A stretch of 64,000 nucleotides of DNA from M1-B18 sp048264125 (GCA_048264125.1 JBLXDM010000005.1:186001-250000), one strand, 5' to 3'; shown: positions 35,961-44,739, counted from the first letter of the stretch. Notes: generated from the sequence alone by a model not told the origin. Made by a program: numbers and translations.

Positions 35961-36896
35961 CTAAAGCTTTTCAGCAATTCTTAGCTTGGCACTTCTTGAT
36001 CTAGGATTAAGCTCCAGCTCCGCCTCTGATGGTGCAATGGGCTTTCTTGTTATAACCACCAGCTCCTTTTTTGCATTGCATTTGCATATGGGAAACTGTG
36101 GGGGACAGGTGCATGGATCTGCTAGCTTTTTAAAGGCATTCTTTACGATCCTATCCTCCAGCGAATGAAAGGTGATTATGCATATCCTTCCACCTGCATT
36201 TAAATGCTCAGTCGCTGCCTTTATTGTGTCCTCGATAATCTCCAGCTCTCTGTTTACCTCTATTCTTATTGCCTGAAAGGTTCTTTTTGCAGGATGAGGA
36301 CCATCCTTTCTGGCTCCCTTAGGCACTGCTTTTTTGATAATATCCACCAGCTGATGGGTTGTTTCAATTTCAGCCTCGCTACGATGCTCAACAATAAAGG
36401 CTGCAATCCTTTTTGCCCAATTTTCCTCGCCATATTCCCTAATGATTCTCGTCAATTCGGCTTCTGAATAATTGTTGACTATATATTTTGCCGTAATATC
36501 GCCACGATTGTCCATCCGCATATCTAAGGGTGCGTCCTGCATATAGGAGAAGCCCCTTTCTGCTTCATCCAGCTGATGGGAGGATACCCCCAGGTCTAGA
36601 AGAAGTCCATCTACCCTTTCAATTCCCAAATCCGCCAAAACACCAGAAAGGTTTGAAAAATTATCTCTAACCAATTTAACCCTATCACTTAGATCCTTCA
36701 GCTTATCAGCTGCAGCCCTTATGGCATTCTCGTCCTGATCAATTCCAATCAAAAGACCATCAGCTCCCAGTGCTTCAGCAATATGCCTGGAGTGACCTGC
36801 GCCCCCCAAGGTGCCGTCTATATATATGCCATCGGGCTTTATATTAAGCCCCTCAATACATTCCTCTAATAATACTGATACATGTTGAAAATTCAC
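35961..36896 (-). CDS. rsmH: 16S rRNA m4C1402 methyltransferase RsmH
   Basis: RsmH methylates N4 of C1402 in 16S rRNA with SAM. The motif GTLGGAGHSRHIAEAL, LDLGVSSHQLDEAERGFSYMQDAPLDMRMD and ITFHSLEDRIVKNAFK are diagnostic. The start at GTG 36896 has GAGGGTG 5 nt upstream and gives NFQHVSVLLEEC, as usual. An ATG at 36914 overlapping the mraZ stop is the alternative. Length is 311 aa from the GTG. Confidence 0.95.
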   Translation of the reverse strand: MNFQHVSVLLEECIEGLNIKPDGIYIDGTLGGAGHSRHIAEALGADGLLIGIDQDENAIRAAADKLKDLSDRVKLVRDNFSNLSGVLADLGIERVDGLLLDLGVSSHQLDEAERGFSYMQDAPLDMRMDNRGDITAKYIVNNYSEAELTRIIREYGEENWAKRIAAFIVEHRSEAEIETTHQLVDIIKKAVPKGARKDGPHPAKRTFQAIRIEVNRELEIIEDTIKAATEHLNAGGRICIITFHSLEDRIVKNAFKKLADPCTCPPQFPICKCNAKKELVVITRKPIAPSEAELELNPRSRSAKLRIAEKL

Positions 36897-36913
36897 TTTC
36901 TCACCCTCATTCA

Positions 36914-37345
36914 TCAGATTCCCAGCTCAGCCATTTTTGAGGCTATTTCGTCATATCCCAGGTTTGCATCATCATTATATTTTTCCCATTGCTCCAGACT
37001 CCAGATCTCTATTCTGGTGGCGACTCCAATCATAACCGTCTCCTTCTCCAGCGCTGCATGCTCCCTGAGATTGTTTGGGATTCTTATTCTTCCCTGATTA
37101 TCTAATTCACATTCGGAAGCCCCTGCAAAGAAAAACCTTACAAAGGCTCTGGCATCCTTATTGGTTAATGGGAGAGCCTTAAGCTTGTCCTCCATTACCT
37201 TCCATTCCTCCATGGAATAAATAAAAAGACAGGTGTCTAACCCTTTAGTAACAATGAAACGTTCCCCCAGCTCTTCTCTGAATTTGGCTGGAACACTGAT
37301 TCTACCCTTATTATCTATTGTGTGTTGGTATTCACCGATAAACAT
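36914..37345 (-). CDS. mraZ: Transcriptional regulator MraZ
   Basis: MraZ is an AbrB-like swapped-hairpin protein that binds upstream of its own operon. Two DXXXR-type units are seen: YQHTIDNKGRISVPAKFRE and CELDNQGRIRIPNNLRE. The ATG at 37345 is preferred (GAGGGTGG 8 nt upstream) over the one two codons earlier. Length is 143 aa. It is the first gene of the dcw run, and its operator repeats lie just upstream (37371-37400). Confidence 0.95.
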   Translation of the reverse strand: MFIGEYQHTIDNKGRISVPAKFREELGERFIVTKGLDTCLFIYSMEEWKVMEDKLKALPLTNKDARAFVRFFFAGASECELDNQGRIRIPNNLREHAALEKETVMIGVATRIEIWSLEQWEKYNDDANLGYDEIASKMAELGI

Positions 37346-37370
37346 TTTCATCCCACCCTCAGGGTTTTTT

Positions 37371-37420
37371 TCCCCACTTCATCCCACTTTATCCCACTTT
37401 TTAAATAATTCTACCACTTT
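37371..37420 (-). promoter_or_regulatory. MraZ operator (10-bp direct repeats)
   Basis: On the minus strand three head-to-tail units GTGGGATAAA, GTGGGATGAA and GTGGGGAAAA (37371-37400) occur with 10-bp period. A fourth partial unit (AAAGTGGTAG) is 20 bp further upstream. MraZ is known to bind TGGG/GTG-type direct repeats with 10-bp spacing in front of mraZ, so autoregulation is likely. Confidence 0.75.
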
Positions 37421-37494
37421 TTCTAAATTCCTGCTTCAAATTCATTAAAATTTATATAATCTTAAAATAGGACTAAAGCCATAGAAGAAACAAA

Positions 37495-37535
37495 AGGAGA
37501 CAGCAGACCACAATAGGTGGTTTCTGCTGTCTCCT
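37495..37535 (-). terminator. Long hairpin upstream of the mraZ promoter region
   Basis: AGGAGACAGCAGA pairs with TCTGCTGTCTCCT and extends with CCAC/GTGG after a two-base bulge, followed on the minus strand by TTTTGTTT. It is a second, stronger stop behind the spo0E-like gene and protects the mraZ promoter from read-through. Confidence 0.7.
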
Positions 37536-37544
37536 AAAAACAAC

Positions 37545-37568
37545 AAAAAATCTGCCCTTAGGCAGATT
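37545..37568 (-). terminator. Terminator of the Spo0E-like gene
   Basis: AATCTGCC/GGCAGATT with a 4-nt loop is followed on the minus strand by a run of T. Confidence 0.75.
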
Positions 37569-37593
37569 AATGATATATTTTGATATTTTGAAT

Positions 37594-37740
37594 TCAAGCC
37601 TCAAGCTTAATTTTTTTATAGTAATCGACAATCAATATATCTAATTTTGTGCTCAGCTCATAAATTTCCATGTAGTCGTCCTGCTTGCTGATTTTATCGT
37701 TAAGCAGCTTCTGAAGCACTTCTATTTCACTTTTTAACAT
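37594..37740 (-). CDS. Spo0E-like aspartyl-phosphate phosphatase
   Basis: Spo0E-family proteins dephosphorylate Spo0A~P and delay sporulation. This 48-residue helical hairpin carries the family motif in YELSTKLDILIVDYYK (SxxLD). The start at 37740 has GGGGTGAG 8 nt upstream and gives the usual MLKSEIEVLQ opening. A longer frame to 37806 exists but would be atypical. It is a single gene with its own terminator. Confidence 0.8.
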   Translation of the reverse strand: MLKSEIEVLQKLLNDKISKQDDYMEIYELSTKLDILIVDYYKKIKLEA

Positions 37741-38010
37741 CCATCTCACCCCAAATCTTTTCTCGTGCATGTGTATCATTTTATTTCTAACCTCTCTGGA
37801 TGTCAAAGAATGAAATAGGCGATATTTTTACATTTTATTCCTTAATAACTACCATTATCTAGCGAATTCTCATGTTTATTCAATTTTTCGCCCAAAATTT
37901 ACTTGACTTTCTAATAATTGTTGAAAATATGTGGCTTTGAAAAATATTTGTAGAAAATATTTTTTATAGCTTAAATTCCATGCTTTTTAAACATTTTTCG
38001 ACCTTTTGAA
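37741..38010. other. Non-coding stretch between the Spo0E-like gene and lgt
   Basis: It is AT-rich, with no gene seen. TTGAAT and GATAAT on the minus strand (18-nt spacer), around 37855-37885, could be a promoter for the Spo0E-like gene, but the match is modest. Confidence 0.35.
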
Positions 38011-38751
38011 TTACTCCGAAGCATCTGCCTTACCACGTTTTTTGATAAAAAGCAACACGACCGCTCCCGCAATTGTTGCAAGACTGATTAACTGAGCGGT
38101 TCTAAAGGGCCCTATCATCAAACTGTCTGTTCTAAGGCCTTCAATGAAGAATCTGGCTACAGAGTACAAAATCAGATAGTATATAAAAATCTGCCCTTCA
38201 AATTTTTTCTTTTTGTCAATATATAACAAAAGGAAAAATACCGCAAAATTCCATAGAGATTCATACAAAAAGGTGGGATGAACCTTGACACCATTGACTT
38301 CTATACCCCAAGGCAAATTTGTGGGACCACCGTGGGCCTCTTGGTTTACGTAATTACCCCATCTTCCTATTGCCTGTCCCAGAATTAAGCTGGGGGCACA
38401 TATATCAGCCAGCTGCCAAAAACCTAGCTTCTTCACGCGACAAAAGATATAGCCCACCAGAACGCCAGCAATAATCCCTCCGTGTATCGCCAGCCCTCCC
38501 TGCCTGAACTTTAATATATCCATCGGGTGCTTACTGTAATAATCCCAACTGAAAGCGACATAGTATAGCCTTGCCCCCAATATAGCACTGGGAACCGCAT
38601 ACAGGCAGAGGTCAATAATAGTATCCTCCTGAAGCCCTACCGCTTTAGCCCTTTTGGAGGCTATTACAACCCCCAGAAGCATTCCTGTAGCTATAATAAT
38701 ACCGTACCAGCCAATATCCAGACCAAATACACTAAATGCTATTGGATTCAT
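38011..38751 (-). CDS. lgt: Prolipoprotein diacylglyceryl transferase Lgt
   Basis: Lgt transfers diacylglycerol from phosphatidylglycerol to the lipobox Cys of prolipoproteins, in the membrane. The signature GRWGNYVNQEAHGGPT, the motif HGGIIAGVL and about seven membrane helices are present. Length is 246 aa. The ATG at 38751 is chosen (GAGGAG 8 nt upstream). The longer frame to 38805 runs into a repeated palindrome. Lipoprotein substrates in this window include the YhcN-like protein and the dipeptide-binding protein. Confidence 0.95.
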   Translation of the reverse strand: MNPIAFSVFGLDIGWYGIIIATGMLLGVVIASKRAKAVGLQEDTIIDLCLYAVPSAILGARLYYVAFSWDYYSKHPMDILKFRQGGLAIHGGIIAGVLVGYIFCRVKKLGFWQLADICAPSLILGQAIGRWGNYVNQEAHGGPTNLPWGIEVNGVKVHPTFLYESLWNFAVFFLLLYIDKKKKFEGQIFIYYLILYSVARFFIEGLRTDSLMIGPFRTAQLISLATIAGAVVLLFIKKRGKADASE

Positions 38752-38768
38752 ATGCATCTCTCCTCTTT

Positions 38769-38821
38769 CCTTAACAACCCCTATGTCTAAGAAATTGAAA
38801 AGCATAATTTCTAGACATTAA
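38769..38821. repeat. Dispersed palindromic repeat, copy in front of lgt
   Basis: The segment is about 85 percent identical to 15984-16038 in front of pgeF. Its core TGTCTAGAAATT...AATTTCTTAGACA forms a hairpin. It lies 17 nt upstream of the lgt start, in the same orientation relative to the gene as the other copy. Confidence 0.65.
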
Positions 38822-38863
38822 AAAACAAATACTATTATATTGCAGTTGTCGGCAAATGTCAAA

Positions 38864-40156
38864 TTAAGGATTGATTATTGAGATTACTTGTCTAGCGGGA
38901 TCCAATATACTCTTCATACACGCCTCAACGGTTTCTAGACTTGTTTCTGATAGTATCTTGATATAGTCAAGGATATTTATATTCTTAAAGTGATAGGTAA
39001 TAAAAGCATTGCCGATGAACTCGATTGAATTAAAATAGGACAAATTTTCACCTATTTGCTTGCGTTTAATCCTTTCAAAGGACTCTAGGCTGAGGCCCTC
39101 TCCTTTAAGCCGCATTACCCTTTCATCTATTATTTTCTTTAGCTCCATTGGAGCCTTTGATTCTCCACTGATGATGATATGCCCATAGTCCTTTTCACAA
39201 ACATAGTCCACCCCAAAGCCCTGATCGATTAAGCCCGCAGCATATAGCTCCTCAAACAGCTCTGAGCTCCTTCCGAACACCATGTCAATGAGGAGCCCTA
39301 CGGCTGCCTCCCTCTGCAACAATTCACTTCCTCCTCGACCTAAAGGAATATCCTTATATCCTATATGAAATAATGGGATGGATACCTGCATGCTCTCCTC
39401 CACATAAGCTTCCTTGATGCTTTCCGGCTCCTGAGGATATTGACGATTTACTTCATCTGTTTCAGGCGCCTTTAGTTCCTTAAAGGCTTCCTCCACCCTG
39501 TTAAAAACCTCTGTAGCCTCCAGATCACCTGCAATAAAAATTGCCATATTGGATGGAGGATAAAAGGTATTATAGCACTGATATAAATCCTCCTTGCTGA
39601 TACTGTTTACGCTATCTATGGTGCCGGCAATATCATTTTTAACAGGATGCTGATGATACATAGCCTTTAAAAGGTTAAAGAATACCCGCCATTCAGCATT
39701 ATCTCTGTACATCATAATCTCCTGCCCAATAATGCCCTTCTCCTTCTCAACATTTTCGTCAGTAAAATACGGCGACTGAACGAAGTGAATGAGAGTAGAC
39801 AGGTTTTCATAGAAGCAATCGGTACAGGTGAAATAATAAGCCGTAGTATTAAAATTTGTATAAGCATTTACGTTTGCTCCCAATTGGGCAAAACGATCAA
39901 AAACATTCCCATCCGGCTCCTCGAATAGCTTATGCTCAAGGAAATGTGCTATACCCTCCGGAGCTCTACTGTAGTCCTTTTCCTCCTTCAGCTTAAAGAC
40001 TAAATCATTGGAGCCAAATTTGGTTGCAAATATGGCATATTGCTTTACATAATCCTTTTTAGGAAGAAAAAACACCTCTAGTCCGTTTTGTAATTTTTTA
40101 CCAAACACCTTTTCCTTAATTAATTCATTGTATATCTCTTTAACCACCCTATCCAC
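38864..40156 (-). CDS. M16 family zinc peptidase, catalytic (YmfH-like)
   Basis: The zinc-binding inverted motif HFLEHKLFE (HXXEH) is at about residues 71-75, with a distal Glu in the NVEKEKGIIGQEI region. Length is 430 aa, with the two-domain M16B plan. In Bacillus, YmfF and YmfH are adjacent M16 proteins; here too it is paired with a gene lacking HXXEH 3 nt upstream. Such pairs often form active/inactive heterodimers (known for mitochondrial and bacterial M16B). The substrate is unknown. Confidence 0.9.
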   Translation of the reverse strand: MDRVVKEIYNELIKEKVFGKKLQNGLEVFFLPKKDYVKQYAIFATKFGSNDLVFKLKEEKDYSRAPEGIAHFLEHKLFEEPDGNVFDRFAQLGANVNAYTNFNTTAYYFTCTDCFYENLSTLIHFVQSPYFTDENVEKEKGIIGQEIMMYRDNAEWRVFFNLLKAMYHQHPVKNDIAGTIDSVNSISKEDLYQCYNTFYPPSNMAIFIAGDLEATEVFNRVEEAFKELKAPETDEVNRQYPQEPESIKEAYVEESMQVSIPLFHIGYKDIPLGRGGSELLQREAAVGLLIDMVFGRSSELFEELYAAGLIDQGFGVDYVCEKDYGHIIISGESKAPMELKKIIDERVMRLKGEGLSLESFERIKRKQIGENLSYFNSIEFIGNAFITYHFKNINILDYIKILSETSLETVEACMKSILDPARQVISIINP

Positions 40157-40159
40157 CTC

Positions 40160-41428
40160 CTATTCTTGTCCCTTCAGAAAATAAATTGTATCCAATGTAA
40201 CCTTTTCAGCAACCGCAACTACGTCTTCGACTGTTACCTTGCTTATTCTATCCAGCAGCGCATTCATTTCATAAAAGGGGTCGCTTATGATTTGACTATA
40301 ATAGTATTCTGCAATAGCTAAGGCATTATCACCTATCGCCTTAACCGAGCCTTCAACTGCCCTCTTGGCATTTATCATTTCTTCATCGCTGATATTACCC
40401 TTCCGCATTTCCTCCAGCTGCTGACCTATAACCTCTGTTGCTATGTCGAATTTATCCGCCTCAATTCCTGAGCCAATCAGCATTATTGACTTGAATTTTT
40501 CCAGCTTCGCAAATATATAATAGCAAAGGCTTCGCTCCTCCCTTACCTTTATAAAGAGCTTGGAGTGGGGCCCGCCACCCAATATATTCGTATATAATAT
40601 CATGGCTGGATAGAGGGGATCACTATAGGGTATATCCACTCTGTAGCCCATAGACAGCTTTCCTTGATTGATTTCCATTTCCTCCAGCACCTTTTTTTCT
40701 CCAGTACTGGCAGCCATATGAAGACCTTGTAGAGGTGTCCTCCTACCGCCTTCTTTAAAGCCAATGCCCGCCATTACTTCTGCCTTTATAACATCATGGT
40801 CTACATTGCCAACAACCATAATATCTATAGGACTTTCCTCCATAACCCGCATATAATGGCTGTAAAGCTTAGCAGGGTCTATACCGTCCAAATCCTCAAG
40901 TCGTCCGTATTCATAGAGCCTAAAGCCCTCTCCTTTACACATCTCTTCAATTAATCTGTCAAGGGAATACTGCATTTTGTCATTAAGCCTGCCCTTTATT
41001 CTATTTTCTAAATTCGACTTTTCCTGTCTTACATAATCCGCCTTAAAGGCACCAGCCTCCAGCAGCGGACTGTTTATTAAAGAATTTAACAGCGCAATCG
41101 CATCACCCCGAAGGCTTTTATCCTCTACATAGCTGCTATCGGCTATTCTCAAAGAAAACTGTATTATATGCAGCTCCCCTTTTTTCTTGACATCTCCATT
41201 CAATGCTGCTCCATATAAGAATTCCAGCTTTTTTGATATTTCCTTCGACGTAGTATATTGAGAGGTGCCCCTTTGAAGCACCATAGGTAACAGGGAATTA
41301 AGGGTGACCTCCTCTGCCTTCAAGGGCCTTTGAATATAAATATTCATAAGGCTTGTCTTAAATTTATCTGTTCTAACAGTGTGAAGGCTTATACCCTCAG
41401 AAATTTTTTCAGTAACCAGCTTTGACAT
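40160..41428 (-). CDS. M16 family peptidase-like protein, non-catalytic partner (YmfF-like)
   Basis: This has an M16 fold, but no HXXEH motif is found at the expected place (LPMVLQRGTSQYTTSKEI). It retains the C-terminal GGPHSKLFIKVREERSLCYY motif, which binds substrate in partners of this class. Length is 422 aa. The ATG at 41428 has AAGGAGG 7 nt upstream. The longer frame to 41470 is rejected. It likely forms a heterodimer with the downstream product. Confidence 0.88.
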   Translation of the reverse strand: MSKLVTEKISEGISLHTVRTDKFKTSLMNIYIQRPLKAEEVTLNSLLPMVLQRGTSQYTTSKEISKKLEFLYGAALNGDVKKKGELHIIQFSLRIADSSYVEDKSLRGDAIALLNSLINSPLLEAGAFKADYVRQEKSNLENRIKGRLNDKMQYSLDRLIEEMCKGEGFRLYEYGRLEDLDGIDPAKLYSHYMRVMEESPIDIMVVGNVDHDVIKAEVMAGIGFKEGGRRTPLQGLHMAASTGEKKVLEEMEINQGKLSMGYRVDIPYSDPLYPAMILYTNILGGGPHSKLFIKVREERSLCYYIFAKLEKFKSIMLIGSGIEADKFDIATEVIGQQLEEMRKGNISDEEMINAKRAVEGSVKAIGDNALAIAEYYYSQIISDPFYEMNALLDRISKVTVEDVVAVAEKVTLDTIYFLKGQE

Positions 41429-41484
41429 TTTAAAACCTCCTTGCATAAGCTTATTGATTAGTATTCCCATTATACATTTTTGAA

Positions 41485-42618
41485 TTAGTCAATATTTAAA
41501 AGATTTATTCTCTTTAGAAGCTCATAGATAACCTCAGGCTCATAGGCTGCTACATGTAAATTTTTTATAGCTACGCCCTCCGGTGCCTCGACTGAATTGA
41601 TTGCCCTTGATAATTCCTTCTGCTGCTCTAGAGTTTCATACAGAGACCCTACGTTTACAATTATAATGCTAGATACCCCATATTCCATCAAAGCATCCAC
41701 GCTCTTTTCTATACTCCTTTTATTAAATTGAGCATCCTGCAATTGGTAGCTTATATAGCCCTCCTCAATCAAAAATGTCTTTATTTTTTCCCTAAGCAGT
41801 ACCTCCTGCTGCTGTACCGCTACAGAGGCCTCACTGCTTTTATTGCTACCCAGCAACACTATTCCAGTGTTTTGAGCCCTTCCCGTTATAGCCTGATTAA
41901 TTTTACTTACATATAGCAAAGCAATGGCATCGCTGTTCCACATTGCCTCTGTGCTCTTTGTTATTATCTGATACTTACCTGTATTTATTCTTTTTAAGGT
42001 CTCTTCTATGGAAATAAAGCTTTCATTTTCTGTTATTAAAGCCGGTGCAAATATAATTTTTCTGTTACCCTCCGCCATTGCAGCATTTATTCCCTCCTGC
42101 AGATAAGGGGGCTTTTTTGTGTACGTAATATATAGCCTATATGAATTTCCCAGCTGTCCCTGGAGCTGCTGCTGTAACATTATTGTATCCGTTTTAAAAT
42201 CATTTGTCCGCGTCGAATCATAGATTATTTTGTTGTTAAATATCATGAAGGGCAATATAGGGACCTGATAAGCTCTTAAGCTATCAAAGGCATTATTTAC
42301 AGCCAAAGGAAGAGTAAATTCCTCCGGCTCCCCCTCCAGCAGCATCACTACCGCTGTCGTACCGCTATCCCTTGACGTCATTGGTTCTATTTCTATAGCT
42401 CTGTATTTCAAGGCTGAAAGCACAAGCAGCATAAGCAAATGTGCTGCCACAAGACTTATAATTATGTGCCTGAGCCTTTTCCTGACCTCCTTTTGCCATC
42501 CTATTATTGTGATTGTCAGCAGAGAGCCACCGGCTAGGATAAGCAGCCTTTCCGGAATACCCTTCAAAATAAAGCTAATATATAACAGCATAATAGACAA
42601 AAAAACCTTGAAATTCAT
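41485..42618 (-). CDS. Membrane-anchored protein of unknown function, possible degenerate chelatase-like fold
   Basis: The protein is 377 aa, with three hydrophobic helices in the first 75 residues. An external or cytoplasmic domain follows. Segments such as LQEGINAAMAEGNRKIIFAPAL and a second half starting GIVLLGS look by eye like the two halves of ferrochelatase or CbiX, where AMRYG and HG motifs occur. The catalytic His is not present. The link is a guess from pattern. It lies between the M16 pair and a sporulation lipoprotein, all on the same strand. Confidence 0.5.
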   Translation of the reverse strand: MNFKVFLSIMLLYISFILKGIPERLLILAGGSLLTITIIGWQKEVRKRLRHIIISLVAAHLLMLLVLSALKYRAIEIEPMTSRDSGTTAVVMLLEGEPEEFTLPLAVNNAFDSLRAYQVPILPFMIFNNKIIYDSTRTNDFKTDTIMLQQQLQGQLGNSYRLYITYTKKPPYLQEGINAAMAEGNRKIIFAPALITENESFISIEETLKRINTGKYQIITKSTEAMWNSDAIALLYVSKINQAITGRAQNTGIVLLGSNKSSEASVAVQQQEVLLREKIKTFLIEEGYISYQLQDAQFNKRSIEKSVDALMEYGVSSIIIVNVGSLYETLEQQKELSRAINSVEAPEGVAIKNLHVAAYEPEVIYELLKRINLLNID

Positions 42619-42680
42619 TTGCCCCCACTCCTAAAACCCTTTTAGCTTCTTAGATTATTATTATGTAATAATTCCTTATA

Positions 42681-42721
42681 AAATGAGTAAAGATGAAGCT
42701 ATACTCCATCTTTACTCATTT
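42681..42721 (-). terminator. Terminator of the YhcN/YlaJ-like gene
   Basis: A perfect 15-bp stem AAATGAGTAAAGATG/CATCTTTACTCATTT with an 11-nt loop ends TATAAG on the minus strand, 7 nt after the stop codon. Confidence 0.7.
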
Positions 42722-42727
42722 ATATAT

Positions 42728-43240
42728 TTACATTCCTGGTGTTATCCTTCTTACCAGCTCCTCTATTTCTTTCCCGAAGCCGCTCAGGGGCCTACCGCTG
42801 CTGGTTTCCCTTGCTATGTTTTCTATCCGCTTAAATAAATCAGGATCTGCTGTAACAGATACCCTTGTTATTTGAGAATCTGTATTTTTTACAGTTTCCT
42901 CTATTTGCCTCTTAATTTCAGTATTCATTTCTCCCTTGGTGGTGTCGGTAATATTAACACCTACCAAAGCAGTTGACTCTGATATTACCACTGTAGCACT
43001 TCGAACCTCATCAAGCTTGACAATGGCAGTTACTATCCTGTCTGCTCTAGTGTCTAAATCTTGATTGATCTCATTTGGCTGCATATCCATAGGAGAATCA
43101 GGGTTTGTATTTTCCTTTGTTTGATTATTGTTAGGCTGTTGCTGATCTGGTACCGGTCTTTGAGTAGGGCTGCAGCCTGTTACAGCTAGAAGCACCAAGA
43201 GCAAAGCCAGAAAAATAATTGAATGTTTTTTGTTTGCCAT
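42728..43240 (-). CDS. YhcN/YlaJ family sporulation lipoprotein
   Basis: The signal peptide with lipobox (FLALLLVLLAVTGCS) puts the mature N-terminal Cys at residue 23. A Pro/Gln/Asn-rich linker follows. The C-terminal domain ADRIVTAIVKLDEVRSATVVISESTALVGVNI is the YhcN/YlaJ fold. The family is found in spores, in the inner membrane or cortex, and its precise role is not known. The ribosome site is TTGGAGGTGAT. Length is 170 aa. No clear sigma-G promoter was seen upstream. Confidence 0.88.
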   Translation of the reverse strand: MANKKHSIIFLALLLVLLAVTGCSPTQRPVPDQQQPNNNQTKENTNPDSPMDMQPNEINQDLDTRADRIVTAIVKLDEVRSATVVISESTALVGVNITDTTKGEMNTEIKRQIEETVKNTDSQITRVSVTADPDLFKRIENIARETSSGRPLSGFGKEIEELVRRITPGM

Positions 43241-43387
43241 GATATCACCTCCAATTATATTTTTTCCTTAAAGGTACAATTTATTAAACAAAGATTTTCT
43301 TCTTCTTTCATGTTTTTACATGGGATTAATTGACTTTAAATGCAAAGAATATAAAAGGACCAATTGATTAATAACGATGAGTAGTAT

Positions 43388-43500
43388 GTTTATACAAAGT
43401 CAAAAGTTTCCTGCTTAGTGCCCCACGGGCTAATCTGTATAATTTTTTAATGTGATTAGCCCTAGGCAATGCGCGATAAACTTTTAACTTTGTATAAACT
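43388..43500. mobile_element. MITE-like palindromic element
   Basis: About 112 bp are bounded by near-perfect inverted repeats (left arm 43388-43409, right arm 43478-43499, 21 of 22 positions matching, containing GTTTATACAAAG). An inner perfect 9-bp stem GGGCTAATC/GATTAGCCC lies at 43427-43435 and 43454-43462. There is no reading frame. It sits between two divergent genes. No clear target-site duplication could be seen. Confidence 0.55.
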
Positions 43501-43570
43501 AAAAATATATGCACCTTTATAGTATAATACAATTTCCTCAATTCCTAAGCCTATTTAGAAGGCATATTTA

Positions 43571-43599
43571 TTGCTTAAAGCTGTCGAATATTGTATAAT
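43571..43599 (+). promoter_or_regulatory. Sigma-A-type promoter of ychF with internal Spo0A-box-like TGTCGAA
   Basis: TTGCTT (43571-43576), a 17-nt spacer and TATAAT (43594-43599) are seen 46 nt upstream of ychF. The spacer holds TGTCGAA (43582-43588), identical to the core 0A box. Confidence 0.7.
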
Positions 43600-43644
43600 C
43601 TAATTTGTGTGTAATAGGAATTCTTTACGGAGAGGAAGATTTTA

Positions 43645-44739
43645 ATGAAATTAGGCATCGTAGGACTGCCAAATGTTGGAAAAAGTACACTGTTCAATGC
43701 TATCACGCAGGCAGGTGCCGAGTCAGCAAATTATCCCTTTTGTACAATTGAACCAAATGTTGGAGTAGTTTCAGTTCCTGATAATAGACTTTATGAGCTG
43801 GAAAAAATGTATCAATCAGAAAAGGTAATTCCTGCAGCAGTGGAATTTTATGATATTGCGGGTCTTGTGAGGGGTGCCAGCAAGGGTGAAGGACTTGGAA
43901 ATAAGTTCCTGTCCCATATTAGAGAGGTTGCTGCCATACTTCATGTTGTTAGATGCTTTGAGGATACAAATATCACCCATGTTGACGGCGCAGTTAATCC
44001 CATGAGGGATATTGAGACTATAAATTTAGAGCTAATTCTTTCGGATATGGAAATAATTGAGAAGAGAGTTCAAAAAACTGAAAAGCTTCTGAAGACCGAT
44101 AAATCCCTACAGGAGGAGTTTGACCTTTTAAAGCTTATACTTTCAGCACTGGAAAAGGGCGAATCCGCCAGAACTCTGGACCTTAGCACTGAAGAGGAAA
44201 AAATGCTGAAGGAGTTCAATTTATTATCTGCAAAGCCAATTATATATGTTACCAATGTCTCTGAGGAGGATATTAAAAACGAAGGTGCCACCAATCCCCA
44301 TGTGGCAGAGGTTAAAGCCCTGGCTGCAACGGAAAAGGCAGAGGTGGTTGCTATATGTGCTAAAATAGAGGCAGAAATTTCTGAGCTGGAGGATGACGAG
44401 AAGCAGATGTTTTTAGAGGAGCTGGGCTTAAAGGAATCCGGGCTTGACCGACTTATTAAGGCATCCTATACGCTTCTTGGGTTAATAAGCTATCTAACCG
44501 CCGGACCTAAGGAAGTAAGAGCCTGGACCATTAAAAAGGGCCTAAAGGCACCACAGGCTGCAGGAAAAATTCACTCAGACTTTGAAAGAGGCTTTATTAG
44601 AGCAGAGGTTGTTGCCTTTGATGCTCTTATGAGCACTGGAGGCCATTCACAGGCAAAGGAAAAGGGTCTTGTGCGGCTAGAGGGCAAGGAATATGTCGTC
44701 GAAGATGGGGATGTAATTCTCTTTCGATTTAATGTATAG
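43645..44739 (+). CDS. ychF: Redox-regulated ATPase YchF (Obg family)
   Basis: YchF is a universally conserved Obg-like P-loop protein that prefers ATP to GTP and binds the ribosome. The P-loop GLPNVGKSTLFNA is at 7-19, DIAGLVRGASKGEGLGNKFL carries the switch II motif, and a C-terminal TGS domain ends FDALMSTGGHSQAKEKGLVRLEGKEYVVEDGDVILFRFNV. Length (364 aa) is standard. It is one of the few plus-strand genes in the window, with its own promoter and a shared terminator. Confidence 0.97.
   Translation: MKLGIVGLPNVGKSTLFNAITQAGAESANYPFCTIEPNVGVVSVPDNRLYELEKMYQSEKVIPAAVEFYDIAGLVRGASKGEGLGNKFLSHIREVAAILHVVRCFEDTNITHVDGAVNPMRDIETINLELILSDMEIIEKRVQKTEKLLKTDKSLQEEFDLLKLILSALEKGESARTLDLSTEEEKMLKEFNLLSAKPIIYVTNVSEEDIKNEGATNPHVAEVKALAATEKAEVVAICAKIEAEISELEDDEKQMFLEELGLKESGLDRLIKASYTLLGLISYLTAGPKEVRAWTIKKGLKAPQAAGKIHSDFERGFIRAEVVAFDALMSTGGHSQAKEKGLVRLEGKEYVVEDGDVILFRFNV

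Noticed and set aside
37495..37535. T-box or other amino-acid riboswitch
   Set aside because: The hairpin contains GGTGG but lacks the rest of the T-box sequence and stands after a gene, not before one. A terminator explains it.
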